64,000 nt of DNA from DATBRV01 sp036560145 (GTDB lineage Bacteria > Myxococcota_A > UBA9160 > SMWR01). Location of the stretch: the NCBI GenBank assembly GCA_036560145.1, contig DATBRV010000009.1, positions 1-64,000 on the forward strand, written 5' to 3'. This document shows, one piece after another, positions 33,356 to 41,576 of this stretch. Position numbers and translations under genes: made by a program. Below the pieces are notes generated by a model. It was given only the letters and a program-made list of their open reading frames with translations, had not been told where the DNA came from and did not search any database. Positions within the stretch are counted from its first letter, which is position 1. Each line of letters opens with the position of its first letter.

Positions 33356-33973
33356 ATGCCGTCGATCGCCGAGATCCGCCGCCGCCTGGCCGCGCACCGC
33401 CCGGCCATGCTTCCGGTTGCGGGCCGGCGTCAGGCCGCCGTGGCGATGGTGCTGCGCGACGCCGGCCCGGCGCCCGAGGTGCTCTTCATCGAGCGCGCGA
33501 GCCATCCCGGCGACCCCTGGTCGGGGCACATGGCCTTCCCGGGCGGCCGCGTCGACCCCGGGGATCCGGACCCGCGCGCCGCCGCCGAGCGGGAGACGCT
33601 CGAAGAGGTGGGCCTCGCGCTGGCGCACGCCGAGCCGCTCGGCCGCCTCGACGACATGAGCGGCCACCACGCCGCCGGCGCCGATTCGCTGCTGATCTCC
33701 GCCTTCGTCTACCGGACCCCGGGCGCGGGCGTGCTGGTGCCGAACCACGAGGTGCGCGAGGCCTTCTGGTTTCCGTTGGCGTCGCTGCTCGAGCCCGCCC
33801 GCTTCGTCGAGCGCTCGGTGGCTCGCGGGGAGAGCTTCCGCTTTCCCGGGATCCTCGTCGGCGAGCCCGACCGCCACGTGGTCTGGGGACTCACCTACCG
33901 ATTCCTCGAGACCTTCTTCCAGATCGTCGGCCGCCCGCTGCCGGATCGCTGGAGCGAGCGGCGAGCGGGCTAA
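33356..33973 (+). CDS. CoA pyrophosphatase, NUDIX family
   Basis: A 205-residue NUDIX hydrolase. The NUDIX box is complete (GGRVDPGDPDPRAAAERE followed by TLEEVG, about residues 62-85). The upstream RASHPGDPWSGHMAFPGGR resembles the CoA-pyrophosphatase subgroup (NudL/YeaB type), which splits CoA into phosphopantetheine and 3',5'-ADP. A TATCCT hexamer ends 6 nt before the ATG and there is no Shine-Dalgarno sequence, so the message may be leaderless. Its TAA overlaps by 3 bp the TAG of the convergent ATP-grasp gene. Confidence 0.88.
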   Translation: MPSIAEIRRRLAAHRPAMLPVAGRRQAAVAMVLRDAGPAPEVLFIERASHPGDPWSGHMAFPGGRVDPGDPDPRAAAERETLEEVGLALAHAEPLGRLDDMSGHHAAGADSLLISAFVYRTPGAGVLVPNHEVREAFWFPLASLLEPARFVERSVARGESFRFPGILVGEPDRHVVWGLTYRFLETFFQIVGRPLPDRWSERRAG

Positions 33974-34992
33974 CGCAACGCCTCCAGGAAATCGCCGAGA
34001 TCGCGGATGAAGCCGCGATAGCGGCGCTCGAAGCCGCGCTGCCAGGGCAGCAGGTAGCTGCGGCGCAGCGGCAGATAGAAGAACGGATTCGCCTCCCAGA
34101 GCACGACGCCGCCGTCCGCGGTGCTGGCGTAGTCGATGCCGCAGACGTCGAGGCCGAGCGCCTTGGCGGCGTGGCGCATCACGTCGTGATGCTCTCCCCC
34201 CGTCCTCCACCACGCGAGGTCGGCGCGGACGCAGGCCCGCACCTCGCCGCGAAGGCCGTAGCCGGCCTTGCGCCAGCCCGTCGGCGGACGGAATGTGCAG
34301 GTCTTGAGGCTCACGATCGGGCTCTCCGAGAACAGCACGGAGCGCGGCGAGACCAGCTCGCCCAGCACGAGCGCGCGCTTCTTGTGGAAGAAGCGCGACC
34401 ACACGCTGCCGGGCCGCCGGGCGCCAAAGCCCGCCCGGGTGTCCACGAACTCGGCGATCGCGCCCGGATAGGCGATCTTCCGCCGGTCGAGACTGCGCCG
34501 CGCCTCGGCGCCCGACGCGAAGACCCACATCCCCCGCTGCGCGTGCAGGTGCTCGGCCTTGAGCAGGACCGGGCCGTCGAACCCCGCGAGCTTCTCCTCC
34601 AGCTCCGAGCGGTCCGCGAAGGCGACGTGCCGCGGTGTCGGAATGCCGGCCTCCGCCCAGCGGCGCGCCTGTTCGCTCTTGATGGTGTGCGAGAGCGCCT
34701 CTGGCGGGTTCGCGAGGCGGATGCCGCGGGCCTGCGCCCGTTGCGCGATCTCCTGCGCCTCCTCGAAGCAGGCCGGATAGCGCTCGCGCAGCGGGTCGGC
34801 GAGCCAGAAGAAGACGGCGCGAACGCCCGCGAGATCCGGCGTCGGGCCGCCGCCGGTCTCGTGGAATCGGATCGCGGCCGGCAGCTGCGGCCTCTCCACG
34901 GCCAGCCGCTGGAGCGCCGGCTCCAGCGTCACGACCTCGCGGCCGCGGCCGGGCCCGTGCCGGACGATCAGCACGTCCCCCCGGCGCGTCAT
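33970..34992 (-). CDS. ATP-grasp fold protein, RimK/glutathione-synthetase-like
   Basis: A 340-residue protein. After an N-terminal pre-ATP-grasp region come the helix HTIKSEQARRWAEAGIPTPRH and the strand/loop PVLLKAEHLHAQRGMWVF binding ATP. The C-terminal metal-binding part is CGIDYASTADGGVVLWEANPFFY (about residues 290-315), with the expected Asp/Glu-x-Asn pattern. Such enzymes ligate a carboxylate to an amine, thiol or hydroxyl through an acyl-phosphate. The ATG is two bases after the DUF3326 stop, so the pair is probably one functional unit. Substrates are not identifiable. Confidence 0.8.
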   Translation of the reverse strand: MTRRGDVLIVRHGPGRGREVVTLEPALQRLAVERPQLPAAIRFHETGGGPTPDLAGVRAVFFWLADPLRERYPACFEEAQEIAQRAQARGIRLANPPEALSHTIKSEQARRWAEAGIPTPRHVAFADRSELEEKLAGFDGPVLLKAEHLHAQRGMWVFASGAEARRSLDRRKIAYPGAIAEFVDTRAGFGARRPGSVWSRFFHKKRALVLGELVSPRSVLFSESPIVSLKTCTFRPPTGWRKAGYGLRGEVRACVRADLAWWRTGGEHHDVMRHAAKALGLDVCGIDYASTADGGVVLWEANPFFYLPLRRSYLLPWQRGFERRYRGFIRDLGDFLEALR

Positions 34993-34994
34993 GT

Positions 34995-36296
34995 TCAGAT
35001 CCGCCGCGCCGTGCCGAGCGGGCGCCGGAGCGCGGCGGGCGCAATTCCCTCGCGCAGCGCCAGCAGCAGGCCGGCCGCCTCCAGGTAGGACTCCACCTCG
35101 ATCACGTTCGGCATGCCGAGCCGGTCGTTGCCGACGCGGAGCACGCTCGTGTTCTCGCGCACCGCGATCAGCGGGATTCCGTTCCATTCGGCGGCCAGCG
35201 CGGGGATGCCGCCGAGCGCGCCCGCGGGCGCCACCACCGCGCCGACGTTCTCGAGCGTGATCCAGCCCGGCCGGGACGCCTCCAGCGATTCCAGCACGCG
35301 CAGCCGCGGCGCGCGGTGCAGGCCCTTCAGCACGCAGAAGTAGTGCGGCGCCGAGAGGAACTCCGCCGCGGCGCGGGGGTTCGCGGTGTCAGGTCGTTTC
35401 AGGTCCTGGTAGTACGGAAGCGGCGCGTGGGCGGTGGGCACGCGGAAGAGCTTCGAGATCAGGTGCGTGATGATCGCCTCGACTCCGCCGGAGGGGTTCG
35501 GGGTTTCGCCGCGCTGGTGCCGCGCGAACATCTCCCCGGTGACGCCGTGGATCACGGAAACGCCGCCCACGGCGTCGCAGCCGCTCGCGAGCAGCCGCTC
35601 CACGCCCTCCACCAGCGTCTCGGGGTTCCGCAGCGTGCCGACCGCGCAGCCGGACTCCGACCACGCGATCTCGACGCCCATCTCCTGATCCAGGACCGTG
35701 TAGGTCTCGCAATCCACGCCCTTCACGGCCAGCGCGGCGTGCAGGGCGTGGATCACCATGTCGAGGTGCTTCGCGCCCGTCGGGTCGACGAAGCTGCCGA
35801 TCCGGTTGGCGGCGACCGGGTCGAGGGCAAGGTGGCCGAGCAGGAAATCGTCGAGCGAACGGCCTTCGACGTAGAGCACGTTCGCCGCCAGCTCGTTCAG
35901 CTCCGAGGCGTTCACCGCGTTCGGGTGCGTCACCAGCAGATCCGAAGCGGCGGCGAGCAGGTTGCTGGCGGGTGCGGCGTCGCCCGCGAAGCCTCCGATC
36001 TCGCAGCCGATGCCCGTCGGCACGATCTGCACGACCGCGAACGGTCGCGCCTGCCGCTGGCGCCGGCGCGCCTCCAGGATCTCGCTGCGCGCGAGCCGCG
36101 CGAGGATCCGCTCGTCCGGGGCGCAGCGCACGACGGTGGCCTCGACGCGCGCCTCGCCGCCGTCCAGCGCGGCGATCGCGAAGCGCAGCGGGAACGCTCC
36201 GTCGCCCAGCTGCGAGGCGAGCCCGCGCGCGAGATGCGGAAGCCAGGGGCCCGCGGGCCGGCCGGGCAGGCGCAGCGAGAGGTTCTCGATCCGCAC
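34995..36296 (-). CDS. DUF3326-like protein
   Basis: A 433-residue protein starting at GTG 36296. The central region has VQIVPTGIGCEIGGFAGDAAPASNLL (about residues 89-115) followed by DLLVTHPNAVNASELNE, the pattern I associate with DUF3326 (well represented in cyanobacteria). The C-terminal half has WNGIPLIAVRENTSVL and GMPNVIEVESYLEAAGLLLALREG. It has no signal peptide or membrane segments. The ATP-grasp gene follows after 2 bp. No function is established for the family. The Gly-rich loop could bind a phosphorylated ligand, which is a guess. Confidence 0.75.
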   Translation of the reverse strand: MRIENLSLRLPGRPAGPWLPHLARGLASQLGDGAFPLRFAIAALDGGEARVEATVVRCAPDERILARLARSEILEARRRQRQARPFAVVQIVPTGIGCEIGGFAGDAAPASNLLAAASDLLVTHPNAVNASELNELAANVLYVEGRSLDDFLLGHLALDPVAANRIGSFVDPTGAKHLDMVIHALHAALAVKGVDCETYTVLDQEMGVEIAWSESGCAVGTLRNPETLVEGVERLLASGCDAVGGVSVIHGVTGEMFARHQRGETPNPSGGVEAIITHLISKLFRVPTAHAPLPYYQDLKRPDTANPRAAAEFLSAPHYFCVLKGLHRAPRLRVLESLEASRPGWITLENVGAVVAPAGALGGIPALAAEWNGIPLIAVRENTSVLRVGNDRLGMPNVIEVESYLEAAGLLLALREGIAPAALRRPLGTARRI

Positions 36297-36299
36297 GCG

Positions 36300-37226
36300 C
36301 TAGGCCCCCGGCCGGACGCCCGCGGCGAAGACGAGGCTCCACTGCATGCGCGCGCGAATGCGATCCGGAGCGGCGTTCACGGCTTCGGAAGCGCCGGCAT
36401 CACCGCGACGTCGATCACCAGGCGGTCGGCTTCGCGTTCGAGGGCGTCGCGCAGCGCGCGTATCTCGAGTGTGTCGGGCACCTCGACGCGCAGCGACATC
36501 TCGTAGTGGGGCGAGCCGCCGGGCCCCGGGCGGCTCGTGCTCGAGAGCTCGGCGATGTTGACGCCGCGATCGGCGAGCACGCGGCAGAGCCCTGCCACGA
36601 TCCCGGCGCGGTCTTCGCCGGCCGCCTCGACCCGGTAGAGCTTGGTGCCCGGGGCGGGCACGGGAGGCCGGCGCTCGCCTTCCAGCGAGCGCAGCAGGAT
36701 GGTGAGGCCGTGATCGCGCTCGAGCCGCTTCGCGCCGACCGCGATCCGATCCGCCGTGTCCGGGGCGGAGGTGGAGCAGAGCAGGATCACGGCGAAATCG
36801 GTTCCCAGGATCGTCATGCGCGAATCCTCGAGATTCGCGCCGCAGTCGTAGATCAGGCTCGCGAGCTCGGCGACCAGGCCGGGCCGGTCGCTGCCGATCG
36901 CGGAGAGGAGGATCCACCGCTTCATCGTCACCTCGGGCCGTGTGCGGCGAGTGATACCCTCCGCCGGCGGTCCGCCGCAAGTCTCGCGTCTGCGCTCGCC
37001 GGCGGCTCGCGGCGATGTGGGCTGGGGGCTCGTCCTCGGGGTCGCCCGGGTCGAAGCCGGCGCAGCGCTGCACCGGGAGCGGCGGGTAGCGGCGATAGGC
37101 CGGGTCGGAATCGGCGCGCCGGCAGCGCCAGAAGCGCCCGCCGCGGGCGCTGCGCTGGAGCGCCGCGAAGCGGCAGCGCGTGCACAGCCCCACCCGCGCG
37201 CGCTCGCCGTTCGCGTTCGGTTCCAC
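36300..37226 (-). CDS. Small cysteine-rich (CxxC) protein core whose frame runs on through the ACT gene
   Basis: From GTG 37226 the first 66 codons encode what looks like a genuine small protein: GLCTRCRFAALQ, RFWRCRRADSD, YRRYPPLPVQRCAGF, i.e. four spaced cysteines that could bind zinc, with a conserved-looking RYPPLPV motif. After about position 37025 the frame loses protein character and becomes Arg-rich. It has no stop until 36300, so it overlaps the entire ACT gene on the same strand. A diverged piece of the dispersed repeat (36990-37014) lies exactly where the core ends. I think only about 37025-37226 is functional. Start and end are uncertain. Confidence 0.35.
   Translation of the reverse strand: MEPNANGERARVGLCTRCRFAALQRSARGGRFWRCRRADSDPAYRRYPPLPVQRCAGFDPGDPEDEPPAHIAASRRRAQTRDLRRTAGGGYHSPHTARGDDEAVDPPLRDRQRPARPGRRAREPDLRLRRESRGFAHDDPGNRFRRDPALLHLRPGHGGSDRGRREAARARSRPHHPAALAGRRAPASRARPGHQALPGRGGRRRPRRDRGRALPRARRSRRQHRRALEHEPPGARRLAPLRDVAARRGARHTRDTRAARRPRTRSRPPGDRRRGDAGASEAVNAAPDRIRARMQWSLVFAAGVRPGA
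36377..36925 (-). CDS. Tandem ACT-domain regulatory protein (GcvR-like)
   Basis: A 182-residue protein with two ACT domains. The first starts WILLSAIGSDRPGLVAELASLIYDCGANLEDS, the second YRVEAAGEDRAGIVAGLCRVLADRGVNIAELSS, each showing the Gly-x-Asp-Arg-x-Gly-h-V ligand loop. Glycine-cleavage-system repressor GcvR has this two-ACT layout, and such proteins sense amino acids by protein-protein contacts rather than DNA binding. ATG 36925 is preferred over a GTG two codons earlier. It precedes DUF3326 by 80 bp. A frame on the same strand runs across it entirely (see 36300-37226). Confidence 0.85.
   Translation of the reverse strand: MKRWILLSAIGSDRPGLVAELASLIYDCGANLEDSRMTILGTDFAVILLCSTSAPDTADRIAVGAKRLERDHGLTILLRSLEGERRPPVPAPGTKLYRVEAAGEDRAGIVAGLCRVLADRGVNIAELSSTSRPGPGGSPHYEMSLRVEVPDTLEIRALRDALEREADRLVIDVAVMPALPKP
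36990..37014 (+). repeat. Degenerate fragment of the dispersed gene-end repeat
   Basis: CTGCGCTCGCCGGCGGCTCG and the following bases match the central core of the repeat (CTGCGCTCGCCTGCGGCTCG) with few differences, but the GTGAAC head and CGCTTGC tail are missing. It sits at the end of the cysteine-rich core on the minus strand. Confidence 0.4.
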
Positions 37227-37252
37227 GGGCGATCAGTCTACAATCGGCGCCG

Positions 37253-38176
37253 ATGGGACGCCTCGGCGAGATCGCGCTCCGCCTGCAACGCGTGCTCGAG
37301 CTCGGCGAGCGGCTGCTGGCCGAGCTCGCCGGCGCCGGGCCGGATCCCGGGGCCTTCGAGCGCTGCCTCGCCTTCCGCTGGGAGGCGGACCGCGGGCCCG
37401 GCCGGCTCGCTCCGATCGCCGAGCCGCAGCTCTTCGACCTCGACGATCTGATCGGCGTCGAACGTTCGCTCGCCAGGCTGCTCGCCAACACGGAGCAGTT
37501 CGTGCACGGGCTGCCGGCGAACCACGTGCTCCTCTTCGGCGAGCGCGGCACGGGAAAATCCTCGGCCGTGCGGGGGCTGGTGGCGCGCTTCGGCGGCCAG
37601 GGTCTGCGCGTGGTCGAGGTGCGCAAGGAGGACCTGCTGCACCTGCCGCGCGTGCTCGAAGCGCTGCGCGGCGCGCCCTTCCGCTTCCTGCTCTTCTGCG
37701 ACGATCTCTCCTTCGACGCGGGCGAGACGCGCTACCGGGAGCTCAAGGCGGCGCTGGAGGGGAGCCTGCTCTCGCCGCCGTCCAACGTGCGCATCATCGC
37801 GACCAGCAACCGCCGCCACCTGCTGCCGGAGACCGCCGCCGACAATCTTGCGGCGCGCCTCGACGAGGCGGGCGACCTGCACATGGGCGAGGTCGTCGAC
37901 GAGAAGCTCGCGCTCTCGGACCGCTTCGGTCTGGTGCTCGGCTTCTACGGCTTCGACCAGGCCACCTATCTCGCGATCGTGAACCGCTACGCGACACAGG
38001 CGGGGATCCTCGCACCACGCGAAGAGCTGCACGCGCAGGCCCTGCGCTTCGCGCTCGAGCGCTCCAGCCGCTCGGGGCGGACCGCGCGCCACTTCGTCGA
38101 CGATCTCGCCGGCCGCGAGCGACTGGCGCGCGTCGTCGCGCCGACGCATGCTCCGAAGTCTTCCGACGGAGGGTGA
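37253..38176 (+). CDS. DUF815 family AAA ATPase
   Basis: A 307-residue P-loop ATPase. The Walker A motif is LLFGERGTGKSSAVRG (about residue 100), Walker B FRFLLFCDDLSFD (about 145), sensor-1-like NVRIIATSNRRHLLP (about 185) and an Arg-rich C-terminal helix. This matches DUF815, a family of AAA+ proteins of unclear function. A TACAAT hexamer ends 8 nt before the ATG with no Shine-Dalgarno sequence, again suggesting a leaderless message. The stop TGA is immediately followed by the ATG of the CNNM gene, so the two are co-transcribed. Confidence 0.88.
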   Translation: MGRLGEIALRLQRVLELGERLLAELAGAGPDPGAFERCLAFRWEADRGPGRLAPIAEPQLFDLDDLIGVERSLARLLANTEQFVHGLPANHVLLFGERGTGKSSAVRGLVARFGGQGLRVVEVRKEDLLHLPRVLEALRGAPFRFLLFCDDLSFDAGETRYRELKAALEGSLLSPPSNVRIIATSNRRHLLPETAADNLAARLDEAGDLHMGEVVDEKLALSDRFGLVLGFYGFDQATYLAIVNRYATQAGILAPREELHAQALRFALERSSRSGRTARHFVDDLAGRERLARVVAPTHAPKSSDGG

Positions 38177-39256
38177 ATGGAGAGCCCAGCCCTAGGACTC
38201 TCGCTGGTGGGCCTGTTCGCCGTTGCCGCGCTGCTTCTCGCCAACGCCTACTTCGTGGCGACCGAGTTCGCGCTGGTCGCGGTGCGGCGATCGCAAATCA
38301 AGGTGTGGGTCACCGAAGGGCGTCGTGGCGCCGGGGCCGTCGCGCTGGCCCTGGTCCGGCTCGACGACGCGATCGCGGCGACGCAGCTCGGAATCACGCT
38401 CGCGAGCCTCGGGCTCGGCTGGGTCGGCGAGCCCGCGCTCGCCCACCTGATCGAGCCGATGCTGGCGTCGATCGGAATCGGCAGCCCGGTCGCGGTGCAC
38501 GGCGTCGCGGTCGTGCTCGCCTTCGCGGTGATCACCTTCCTGCACGTCGTGGTCGGCGAGCTGGCGCCCAAGGCGCTCGCGCTCGACCACCCGGGACCGG
38601 TGGCGCTGGCCTGCGCCTACCCGCTGCTGATCTTCGGCCGCACCTTTCGCTGGGTCCTGTGGCTGATGAACGGCTCGGGCAACGCGCTGGTGCGATTGCT
38701 CGGCGTGCGGCCCACCGAGAAGCAGCGCATGGTGCACTCTCCCGAGGAGCTCTCGCTGCTGGTGTCGGAGGCGCACGAGGCGGGCGAGATCCGCCCCTAC
38801 GCGGGCCGCATCCTCGCCAACGTCTTCCGCGTCTCGCGCATCAAGGTGCGCGACGTGATGATCCCGCGCGAGCGCGTGTTCGCGATTGACCGGCGGATCA
38901 CCCCGGACGCGCTGCTCGACGCGATGCGCGAATCCGCCTACACGCGCATCCCGGTCTACGATGGCGATCTCGACCGCATCGTCGGGATCCTGCACACGAA
39001 GGATCTCTTCCACGTCTACGCGGAGAAGAGCGTCGTGATCCTCGCCGATGCGGTGCGGCCGGCGGTCGACATCCGGCCCGATCTGCCGCTGATGGACGCG
39101 CTGCGCGGGTTCCGGCGCGGGCGCAAGCACCTCGCGATCGTGCGCGATCCGGGCGGGCCGGTGCTGGGCGTATGCACGCTCGAGGACATCCTCGAGGAGA
39201 TCGTCGGCGAGATCGAGGACGAGCACGACGAGCCGACCGCGGCCGGCGGGGAGTAG
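38177..39256 (+). CDS. CNNM transmembrane domain plus CBS pair protein (hemolysin C-like)
   Basis: A 359-residue inner-membrane protein. About four helices occupy residues 5-165, with the CNNM features ANAYFVATEFALVAVRRSQ and VVGELAPKALAL. A CBS-domain pair follows (DVMIPRERVFAIDRRITPDAL through EDILEEIVGEIEDEHDE, about residues 215-350). The usual C-terminal CorC/HlyC domain is absent because the protein ends right after the CBS pair. CNNM proteins are linked to magnesium/cobalt efflux. Its start is contiguous with the DUF815 stop. Confidence 0.9.
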   Translation: MESPALGLSLVGLFAVAALLLANAYFVATEFALVAVRRSQIKVWVTEGRRGAGAVALALVRLDDAIAATQLGITLASLGLGWVGEPALAHLIEPMLASIGIGSPVAVHGVAVVLAFAVITFLHVVVGELAPKALALDHPGPVALACAYPLLIFGRTFRWVLWLMNGSGNALVRLLGVRPTEKQRMVHSPEELSLLVSEAHEAGEIRPYAGRILANVFRVSRIKVRDVMIPRERVFAIDRRITPDALLDAMRESAYTRIPVYDGDLDRIVGILHTKDLFHVYAEKSVVILADAVRPAVDIRPDLPLMDALRGFRRGRKHLAIVRDPGGPVLGVCTLEDILEEIVGEIEDEHDEPTAAGGE

Positions 39257-39276
39257 GGGGACGGAGCAACGTCCCC
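39257..39276. terminator. Putative terminator between convergent CNNM and aminotransferase-like genes
   Basis: GGGGACG (39257-39263) pairs with CGTCCCC (39270-39276) across a GAGCAA loop, directly after the CNNM stop codon and followed by GCTCTTCT. It sits in a 26-bp convergent gap. Confidence 0.55.
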
Positions 39277-39282
39277 GCTCTT

Positions 39283-40470
39283 CTACCTCAGGATCCCCAT
39301 CTCGCGGCCCACCTTGCGCAGGGCGGCGAGCGAGCGGTCGAGGTGCTCGCGGGTGTGGGTCGCCATGTAGGAGGTGCGGATCATGGCGCGGCCCGGCGGC
39401 ACCGCCGGCGAGACGACCGGATTCGCGAAGACGCCCTCTTCCTGGAGCCGCAGGGTCATCGTGTAGGCGTCCATGTCCTCGCCGACGACGATCGGGATCA
39501 CCGGCGAGGCCGACGCGCCGGTGTCGTAGCCCATGCCGGCCAGCTCCTTCTTCATGAAGTGGGTGTTCTCCCACAGGCGCTTGCGGCGGTCGGGCTCGCG
39601 CTCGATCAGCTCGAGGGCCTTCAGGGCGGCGGCCACCGAGACGGGAGGCGGCGCGGCGGAGAAGATCTCGGCCCGCGCGTTGTGCTTGATGTGCTCGATC
39701 ACGCGCGCATTGCCGGCGACGAAGCCGCCGATCGCGGCGAGCGACTTCGAGAAGGTGCCCATCACGAGGTCGACCTCGTGCTCCAGCCCGAAGTGCTCGG
39801 GCGTGCCGCGGCCGTTCTCGCCGAAGACGCCGAGGCCGTGCGCGTCGTCGACCATCAGCCGCGCGTTGTGGCGGTTCTTGCGCTCCACGATCGCCGGCAG
39901 GTCCGCGAGATCCCCCTCCATCGAGAACACGCCGTCGATCACGATCAGCTTGCCCTTGTCCGGGCCCGCCACCCGCAGCTTCTTCTCGAGATCGTCCATG
40001 TCGTTGTGGCGGTACTTGTAGGTCTTGCCGAAGCCGAGGCGGCAGCCGTCTATGATGCAGGCGTGGTCGAGCGCGTCGAGGATCGCGACGTCCGAGCGAT
40101 CGAGCAGGCAGGAGAGGACGCCCAGGTTGACCTGGAAGCCGGTGGAGAAGGTGAGCGCCGCTTCGCGCCCCATGAACTCCGCCAGGCGCTCCTCGAGCTG
40201 GACGTGGATCTCGAGCGTGCCGTTCAGCAGCCGGGAGCCCGCACAGCCGGTGCCGTAGAGCGCGAGGGCCGCGGCCGCCGCCGCCTTGACCTCGGGATGG
40301 TTCGTGAGGCCCAGGTAGTTGTTCGACCCCAGCATCACCAGCTCGCGCCCCTCGTGGAGCACGACCGGATCCTGCGCCGACTGGATCACCCGGTAGTAGG
40401 GATAGACGCCCGCCGCCCGCATTTCGTCGGTACGGATCGCCGACTCGGAGCACTTCTGGAAAACGTCCAC
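39283..40470 (-). CDS. Serine palmitoyltransferase-like PLP-dependent acyltransferase (alpha-oxoamine synthase family)
   Basis: A 395-residue alpha-oxoamine synthase starting at GTG 40470. Family marks: SNNYLGLTNHPEV, GTGCAGSRLLNGTLEIHVQLEE, AALTFSTGFQVNLGVLS, DALDHACIIDG (His136 stacking on PLP), DDAHGLGVFGENGRG and TFSKSLAAIGG with Lys242 as the PLP lysine. Members are BioF, Kbl, HemA and Spt. The NGTLEIH and FSTGFQVNLG wording and the absence of bio or tdh neighbours favour serine palmitoyltransferase, the first step of sphingolipid synthesis. The neighbouring outer-membrane lipid transport genes and a lipid kinase at 51629 fit that reading. 2-amino-3-ketobutyrate CoA ligase remains possible. 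Confidence 0.8.
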   Translation of the reverse strand: MDVFQKCSESAIRTDEMRAAGVYPYYRVIQSAQDPVVLHEGRELVMLGSNNYLGLTNHPEVKAAAAAALALYGTGCAGSRLLNGTLEIHVQLEERLAEFMGREAALTFSTGFQVNLGVLSCLLDRSDVAILDALDHACIIDGCRLGFGKTYKYRHNDMDDLEKKLRVAGPDKGKLIVIDGVFSMEGDLADLPAIVERKNRHNARLMVDDAHGLGVFGENGRGTPEHFGLEHEVDLVMGTFSKSLAAIGGFVAGNARVIEHIKHNARAEIFSAAPPPVSVAAALKALELIEREPDRRKRLWENTHFMKKELAGMGYDTGASASPVIPIVVGEDMDAYTMTLRLQEEGVFANPVVSPAVPPGRAMIRTSYMATHTREHLDRSLAALRKVGREMGILR

Positions 40471-40768
40471 GCCGTCGCCTCCCTCGAGCTGTTGCTGGCC
40501 TGGCCTACGGGGGGTTGTTTCGTCGAGCAGGGGGCTCGGATTGATGTCGTCGAGCTGGGGGCCCGACTTGAAGCCAGCGATGAGCGGGCCGAGTTTACCT
40601 CACGCCGGTCGGGCCCGTCACGGGGCTTCGTGCCCCGCGGGAAATCAGGATCCAGCTGGGATGGCGTCTGGTCAGGCCGGGATCCGGCTCGTAGACTCCG
40701 CGCCTTGCTGCGGCGATCGCCCGGGTGCGGCGATGTCCACCTTATTCCGTACCGGGGGCGGAGGCAGG
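40471..40768. promoter_or_regulatory. 298-bp divergent intergenic region with a small hairpin
   Basis: This gap separates the minus-strand serine palmitoyltransferase-like gene from mlaA and must hold both promoters. I see no convincing -35/-10 pair or gene in it. A 6-bp stem CGGGGC/GCCCCG with loop TTCGT lies at 40621-40637. Confidence 0.4.
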
Positions 40769-41572
40769 ATGCGCGTGACGATCGGCCGGGCCGCGCACGC
40801 CGCCCTGCTCGGCCTCGCGCTGCTCGCCGCGCCCGCGTCGGCGGACGACCTCGATCCCGCCGCCGACCCCCTCCTGGGCGATGATTTCGCCGAGGAGTAC
40901 CGCGCCGAGCTGGGCGCCTCCGTCCCCGACCCGATCGAGCCGCTGAATCGCAAGTTCTTCGTCTTCAACGATCAGCTCGACCAGCACATCCTGCTGCCGG
41001 TGACGAAGGCCTACCAGTTCGTGGTCCCCTCACCGGTCCGCGCCAGCATCCGGCGCGCCTTCCGCAATCTCCAGGCCCCGGTCTACTTCGTGAACAACCT
41101 GCTCCAGCTGCGCTTCCTCGACGCCGCCCAGACGGCCGGGGCCTTCGCGCTGAACACGACCGCCGGCTTCGGGGGGTTCTTCAACGCCGGCATCGAAGCC
41201 GGCCTCGAGATGCACCCCGCCGACTTCGGCCAGACGCTGGGAATGTTCGGCGTGCAGAGCGGCCCCTATCTGGTCATCCCGGTGCTCGGCCCGAGCACCC
41301 TGCGCGACGGCTTCGGAGACCTGGTCGACCGCGCCTTCGACCCGCTCACCTACCTGCTCGGGATGGGCGACCTGATCTTCCTCGGCGGCAGCAGCGGGTT
41401 CGTGACGCGCGAGGCCAACGCCAAGGCGATCGAGGCGCTGCGCGGCTCGTCGGTGGACTACTACGCGGCGATGCGCAGCGCGTTCACCCAGAACCGCGAG
41501 TCCCGCATCGCGGAGCTGCGCGCGCAACTGTGCTGGAACCAGAAGCCGGAAGAGCCCGCGGCCGCCGAGTGA
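40769..41572 (+). CDS. mlaA: MlaA/VacJ family outer-membrane lipid-asymmetry protein
   Basis: A 267-residue MlaA homologue. The hallmark DPIEPLNRKFFVFNDQLD (about residues 48-65) is followed by VRASIRRAFRNLQAPVYFVNNLLQ, FALNTTAGFGGFFN and DFGQTLGMFGVQSGPYLVIPVLGPSTLRDG. MlaA removes phospholipids from the outer leaflet of the outer membrane and passes them to MlaC. ATG 40769 has GGAGGCAGG upstream and gives a clean signal peptide ending PASA-DD. No lipobox cysteine is visible, although E. coli MlaA is a lipoprotein. It is convergent with mlaC, 4 bp apart. Confidence 0.92.
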   Translation: MRVTIGRAAHAALLGLALLAAPASADDLDPAADPLLGDDFAEEYRAELGASVPDPIEPLNRKFFVFNDQLDQHILLPVTKAYQFVVPSPVRASIRRAFRNLQAPVYFVNNLLQLRFLDAAQTAGAFALNTTAGFGGFFNAGIEAGLEMHPADFGQTLGMFGVQSGPYLVIPVLGPSTLRDGFGDLVDRAFDPLTYLLGMGDLIFLGGSSGFVTREANAKAIEALRGSSVDYYAAMRSAFTQNRESRIAELRAQLCWNQKPEEPAAAE

Positions 41573-41576
41573 TCGA

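Noticed and set aside
40621..40637. CGGGGC/GCCCCG hairpin as a terminator or riboswitch element
   Set aside because: It lies in a divergent promoter region, is only 6 bp and has no T-tract. Reported only as a small hairpin in the intergenic entry.
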